Shown piece after piece: positions 60,478-64,000 of a DNA stretch of 64,000 nucleotides. The notes beneath the pieces were generated by a model. That model worked only from the letters and a program-made list of their open reading frames with translations, did not search any database and was not told where the DNA came from. The DNA is from Takakia lepidozioides (taxonomy: Eukaryota > Streptophyta > Takakiopsida > Takakiales > Takakiaceae), in assembly GCA_030704615.1 (NCBI GenBank), contig CM060734.1:41248042-41312041 (forward strand). The letters run 5' to 3'. The number at the start of each line of letters is the position of its first letter. Positions within the stretch are counted from its first letter, which is position 1. A program made the position numbers and the translations under genes.

Positions 60478-60850
60478 GCAGCCCTAAAAATGGAGGGTTC
60501 GGATGGGTTATGGGAATGGACGGTGGCGATCATGTGCCGTCAGCGGACTGGATGGCAGGGACTGGCCAGCGGAGTGGCGGGCAGGACTGCTGGGCAGCAC
60601 TGGCGGGCAGACTGGCGGACTGGCAGACTGCTGGGCAGCGGACTGGCAGACTGGAGGGCAGCGGACTCGTGGGCGGGGGACTGGCCGCGCGGCGGACGGG
60701 GGCGCGGGTGCGGTTGCTGCAGCCGCGCCCGCGGCTGGGCGACCGTGCGCAGCGGCGGGCGGGGCGCTGGGAGCCGGGCATCCGTGCGCGGGGCCCACCG
60801 GCCACATTGCACTTGCCCATTGAAGACCCTATTATCTTAAAATGAGAGGC
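60478..60850. repeat. Right terminal inverted repeat
   Basis: Inverted partner of 38109-38429, ending CTTAAAATGAGAGGC at 60850. The GC-rich part is about 50 bp longer than on the left and holds five to six GCAGACTGG/CAGCGGACTGG units in a row (60545-60670). Confidence 0.95.
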
Positions 60851-60859
60851 GACTCAAAT
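60851..60859. repeat. 9-bp target site duplication, right (GACTCAAAT)
   Basis: Exact copy of 38100-38108, followed by ACCCAATCC as at the empty site 33990 (ATCCAATCC). Confidence 0.97.
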
Positions 60860-61612
60860 ACCCAATCCTTCAATGAACAAGAGTTGTTTTTGGGCTGCTT
60901 CCTCTCTTTCTTGTTACATGCTTTCCTTTGTTCCATAAGGTCTTTCAGCTCTCGGCGGAAGTTACATCAATTCAAATGTTTCGCTTAGAACTTTCTTACT
61001 GTGTGCAGTTGTTTCCCCATCAAATCATTTGAGGAATCACATTTGTCATTTTTCTTCCATGCATTCTCATCAGCTGCAGCACCATTGGGTGCAACTTTAC
61101 ATTCATGATTAAAAGCTGCTGCGCCTTGCTTGTCACCTCTCTATCGTTTCGGCACTTTCAGCTACTTCGGCCGTTGTTCTTCGTTCTTTCATAACTGGAG
61201 TAGTCTGTCACAGGAAGGTGATTATGCAGACTCCGTGACTTTGAAATTGGGACGTGTACTCTGTCCCAAACATGACCGAATTTATGAAGCAAGTGGAACT
61301 TTTAATGAGTTTCAACTGTATTCTCAAAATTAACATATGTTACACTTGAAGATGCGTAGAATTAGGAAACTTTGTGCGCCCAAGAAAGATCAGGACGGAG
61401 ACCTCACTGTTGCGAAGCAAAATATGACTTCAGCACGAAGTCCACTTATCTGGCCCATCACTGATTCGAGTTCTTGACTAAGTATTGCCTTTGAAAGCAG
61501 TCACAAACATGGGCAATACAAACAGTCACTGTGTACAGAACTTCCATCCTCGGGAGAGAGTCTGCATAATATGATCAACTTCCTTGCTACCCAACAGAAG
61601 TAGAAATTGAGC
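60860..61612. repeat. 3' flank of dynamin copy C (duplicate of 33990-34747)
   Basis: Nearly identical to the left flank of copy B. Presumed 3' UTR and downstream DNA. No separate gene is seen. Confidence 0.9.
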
Positions 61613-63560
61613 TCATGCCATGAAGCCTGACACAGCTTCTGCTGATTTTTCGAGCGTATCGATACTCCTCTCCAGGCGGGCTCGCTTCTGTGCGAGATGC
61701 GAGTCTTCTTGCATCAGCTCCTGCATTTTGACACTCTCGCCGGACCATATCCTGGCCATCATCTCGTCATGGATATCTTGGACAATAGCTTTCTCCAAAG
61801 CATACCGTATCTCCAGAGGAATTTCATCAGCAAGGCGCTTTTGAACTACTTTCCAATAAGCAGCCAAGCTTGCTTTCATCCTCCACGCACCACAATACTC
61901 ACGGTTCTCACAGTCTTCCTCCAACTTCAGAATTTCTCCGTTGTCGATTTCGACTTCTCCATTGTAGTATCCACTTGTGTTGGCAGTTTCCAAAGCTGAA
62001 TACATCCTGTTCAAAGTGTCCATGTAGTAATGGTTTGTGGTGAACACAATTGATTTCTCTTTCTTCAGCATCCTCTCAACAAAATCAAGTGACCTCTTCT
62101 TGGTTTGCTCCAAAATGAGAAGAGTAGACCGCTTGAAGTAGGATCCCATCTGGGGATATCCTTCACTGCATGTCTTGTCCACAGTTTGCACCACATCAGC
62201 TGCATATGCATGTGTATCGTACACCAACTGCTTACAGCATGCAGTGATGTTATCGACCTGCCTCCCAACAAGTAGGTGCAGGACAGGGTGGGATAAGAAA
62301 TCCGGAAGACCCACACCTTTGTACTCCGACAGAAGGTGGCTTATTTCTTTTGTGCGCTCTGTAGCCATCAAACCTGACCCTGACTTTTGAAGATCATCGG
62401 CAAACGTCTGAAACTTTTCATGCATCCGAGCAGTGTAATGCATCTCATTCGCATCAGGAAAGCTTTCGAAATGTCCTTCACGTACCAGTTCGGCCAATAT
62501 TTTGGTCCGCGAATTCTGCATTTGGGCAAACACCAGTCCTGCCTCCGCGACATCTTTCATCCCTCGAGGTAAACTCTCGTACTCTTGACGACGACGGTAG
62601 AGTGCATCGTTGATCTGTTTGATTATTTTGGGTAGGAGTCAGCCGCTTTGCCAGCATTGGAATACCGACCATATCCTTGCTCAGTCTGGAGAGAACTGGG
62701 TGATTATCAGATTTTGCTCTCTCACACGAGCCTCCTCATGGGACTCATTGTCATCAGTCCGATTTCGAACACATCCCAAACCAATGTGCACCGCATCTGT
62801 GGTGACTTTCTCATACAGACCTTCTGGTGCTCGGTCCACTTTTGTCACAACCGCGAGGGTGCGTCTCCCTTCTTTGTCCGCCTGCTGTGACATTCGAATC
62901 GACTCGCAAGTGGGGAAGTCGACGGTTGCTGAGAGGACATTCAAAATTATGGTCTCAGTGGGGGAGATGAACTTCTGTATCATGGCTGAAATTTGCTCGT
63001 AGATGTCGTCAGGCTGCCCATGGACCGGAACTCTTGTGATTCCAGGCAGATCGATCAGGGTTAAGTCTGGAGCGTTGGGTTTTTGTACGTACAACGATAT
63101 GGGTGCATCACGGACATCCTTTCTCGTCCCTGCAAGCGTATCGGTCGCGGCATTGATGGCCTCTTCAATCAATTCCTCACAGGGAATCTCCTTTTTCACA
63201 TCTCCGTACTGAATATTGATATATGCTTCGCTATCGGATTTGCAGTTCTGAAGCCTGAGAATGAGAGGCACACGCGTTGCGATTCCTTGACCTCTGGGCA
63301 AGCTAATACCGGCCAGTGACTCCAGAACACTTGATTTCCCACTGGATTGATCGCCCACAACAACGATCGTGGGCAGTTGGATACCTTCCTCCATCACCCC
63401 GAAGTTGCGAAGCTGGTCGATCAAGTCGAGCATTGGTCGGACCTGTTGATTGAAACTTGTTTCAAGTGCAGAATGTGCAGGATTCCCCACTACAATCTGC
63501 CCTTTAACTTATTATCTGAGGTAGAGTCGCACTCTATCATGAATAACGTCTTCATGGTTG
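61613..63560 (-). pseudogene. DRP4C: Dynamin-related GTPase copy C, broken by small deletions
   Basis: The left part (61613-62560) is an open frame of 315 codons almost identical to copy B, from MKDVAEAGLVF through the stalk to VSGFMA, and lacks the 11-bp insertion of copy B. The right part (62681-63490) holds the GTPase: G1 GDQSSGKSS, GIATRVPL, DLPG, TKVD. Relative to B there is a 4-bp deletion near 62709 (after EQN) and a 29-bp deletion near 62637; together 33 bp, so frame is lost between them and then regained. A 6-bp in-frame loss shortens GLGYVCVRNR. The N-terminal 25 codons are also disrupted near 63500-63550, with small indels before the equivalent of MKSTLL. The GTPase half is more diverged from B than the stalk half. 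Confidence 0.9.
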
Positions 63561-64000
63561 AAGCAACTTAGTTCGATGTTCTGCTTGAGAACGAGGTAGT
63601 CCTCCCCGCGCTTGCCCCAGGTTAGATCTACGCTCTCTGCATCTAGATAGCGCTTAAGAACAGCTTGCCACCAAATAGCGCAGATTACACACTAACCGAC
63701 AAACTTAAAAGAGAAATGACTACTATAACATAAGTATACTAGATACCTCTTCTCCCAACAGTAGAAGGCACTGGAATGACTTGGTGCTCGGCCCTCCAGC
63801 TCTTCTTATATTTCCTGTGTGGAGGTCCGATTCACTTCCTGGATGTCGTTCAATATCCGGAATATCAAAGGACAAATGCTAGGTGGCCGTTACATGTCAT
63901 GTCCTACTTCGGGTCCTAACTAGTTCGAGTTAAAATTTAGTCTGATCAGCTCTGATGATCATCTAGCTTTATATGATAAACAGAATGCTGGGAGCTAGAT
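63561..64000. other. 5' flank of dynamin copy C
   Basis: The part 63598-63745 is related to the upstream blocks of copy B at 36782-37092 (ACAGCTTGCCACCAAATAGCGC, CAGATTACACACTAAC). Beyond 63780 no similarity to other parts of the window and no gene is seen. Confidence 0.6.

Larger units (their letters stand above)
38109..60850. mobile_element. 22.7-kb Mutator-like element with Ulp1 gene, SWIM transposase and nested Gypsy
   Basis: The ends are exact inverted repeats starting GCCTCTCATTTTAAGATAAT, bounded by GACTCAAAT on both sides, with an empty paralogous site at 33981. Terminal inverted repeats are about 320 bp (left) and 373 bp (right). Two convergent genes lie inside: a plus-strand gene ending in a Ulp1-like protease (40102-45808) and a minus-strand transposase (46474-60333). 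The pairing of a MULE transposase with a Ulp1-like gene is known in plant MULEs (KI-MULE/Kaonashi type). A Ty3/Gypsy element of roughly 10.6 kb is nested in the transposase gene, so the element was about 12 kb before that. Both genes carry single-base frame breaks, so the copy is probably not autonomous now. The insertion happened after the dynamin duplication because only one of the two duplicated sites is filled. Confidence 0.95.

Overview
The window is nuclear DNA of a green plant. Genes have many short GT-AG introns, the mobile elements are plant types (Copia, Ty3/Gypsy, CACTA, Mutator-like), and a captured gene is a land-plant PLS-type PPR gene. A Gypsy element here carries a cytosine methyltransferase, a combination I know only from charophyte algae and dinoflagellates. 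I infer a non-seed land plant (lycophyte, fern or bryophyte) with low confidence; the species cannot be named from this sequence.

Layout. (1) 1-3861, minus strand: six exons of an acetylornithine deacetylase that runs off the left edge. (2) 7568-12938, minus: a lysophosphatidic acid acyltransferase (LPAT2/3 type), reconstructed as about 12 exons and apparently intact. (3) 13.4-63.8 kb: an array of three minus-strand dynamin-related (DRP4C-like) genes, A, B and C, all broken and heavily invaded. Copy A (14845-32941) is split by two Copia elements (15449-26870 and 27357-32039). The larger one is itself split by a CACTA element (17945-24122) that carries a decayed, internally amplified PPR gene. 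Copy B (34748-36744) has a single 11-bp insertion. Copy C (61613-63560) has several small indels.

Between B and C sits a 22.7-kb Mutator-like element (38109-60850). It has 320-370 bp terminal inverted repeats and an exact 9-bp target duplication (GACTCAAAT), and its unoccupied paralogous site survives between A and B at 33981-33989. It holds two convergent genes: a multi-exon plus-strand gene ending in a Ulp1/C48 cysteine protease, and a minus-strand MULE transposase with SWIM zinc finger. The first transposase exon lies at 60184-60333, on the far side of a nested Ty3/Gypsy element (about 49.4-60.0 kb). That Gypsy element encodes, in order, gag, protease, a C5 cytosine methyltransferase, RT, RNase H and integrase.

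A roughly 10-bp motif (CAGTCYGCTG or its complement) is scattered through TIRs, introns and exons of the Mutator-like element and is essentially absent elsewhere. Much of the decay of the elements is C-to-T or G-to-A, as expected of cytosine-methylated repeats. All elements look recent but most are damaged, so the window reads as host genes at the left and a silenced nest of transposons in a dynamin gene cluster at the right. Exon limits come from reading splice sites and family motifs by eye, and several carry uncertainty stated in the entries.
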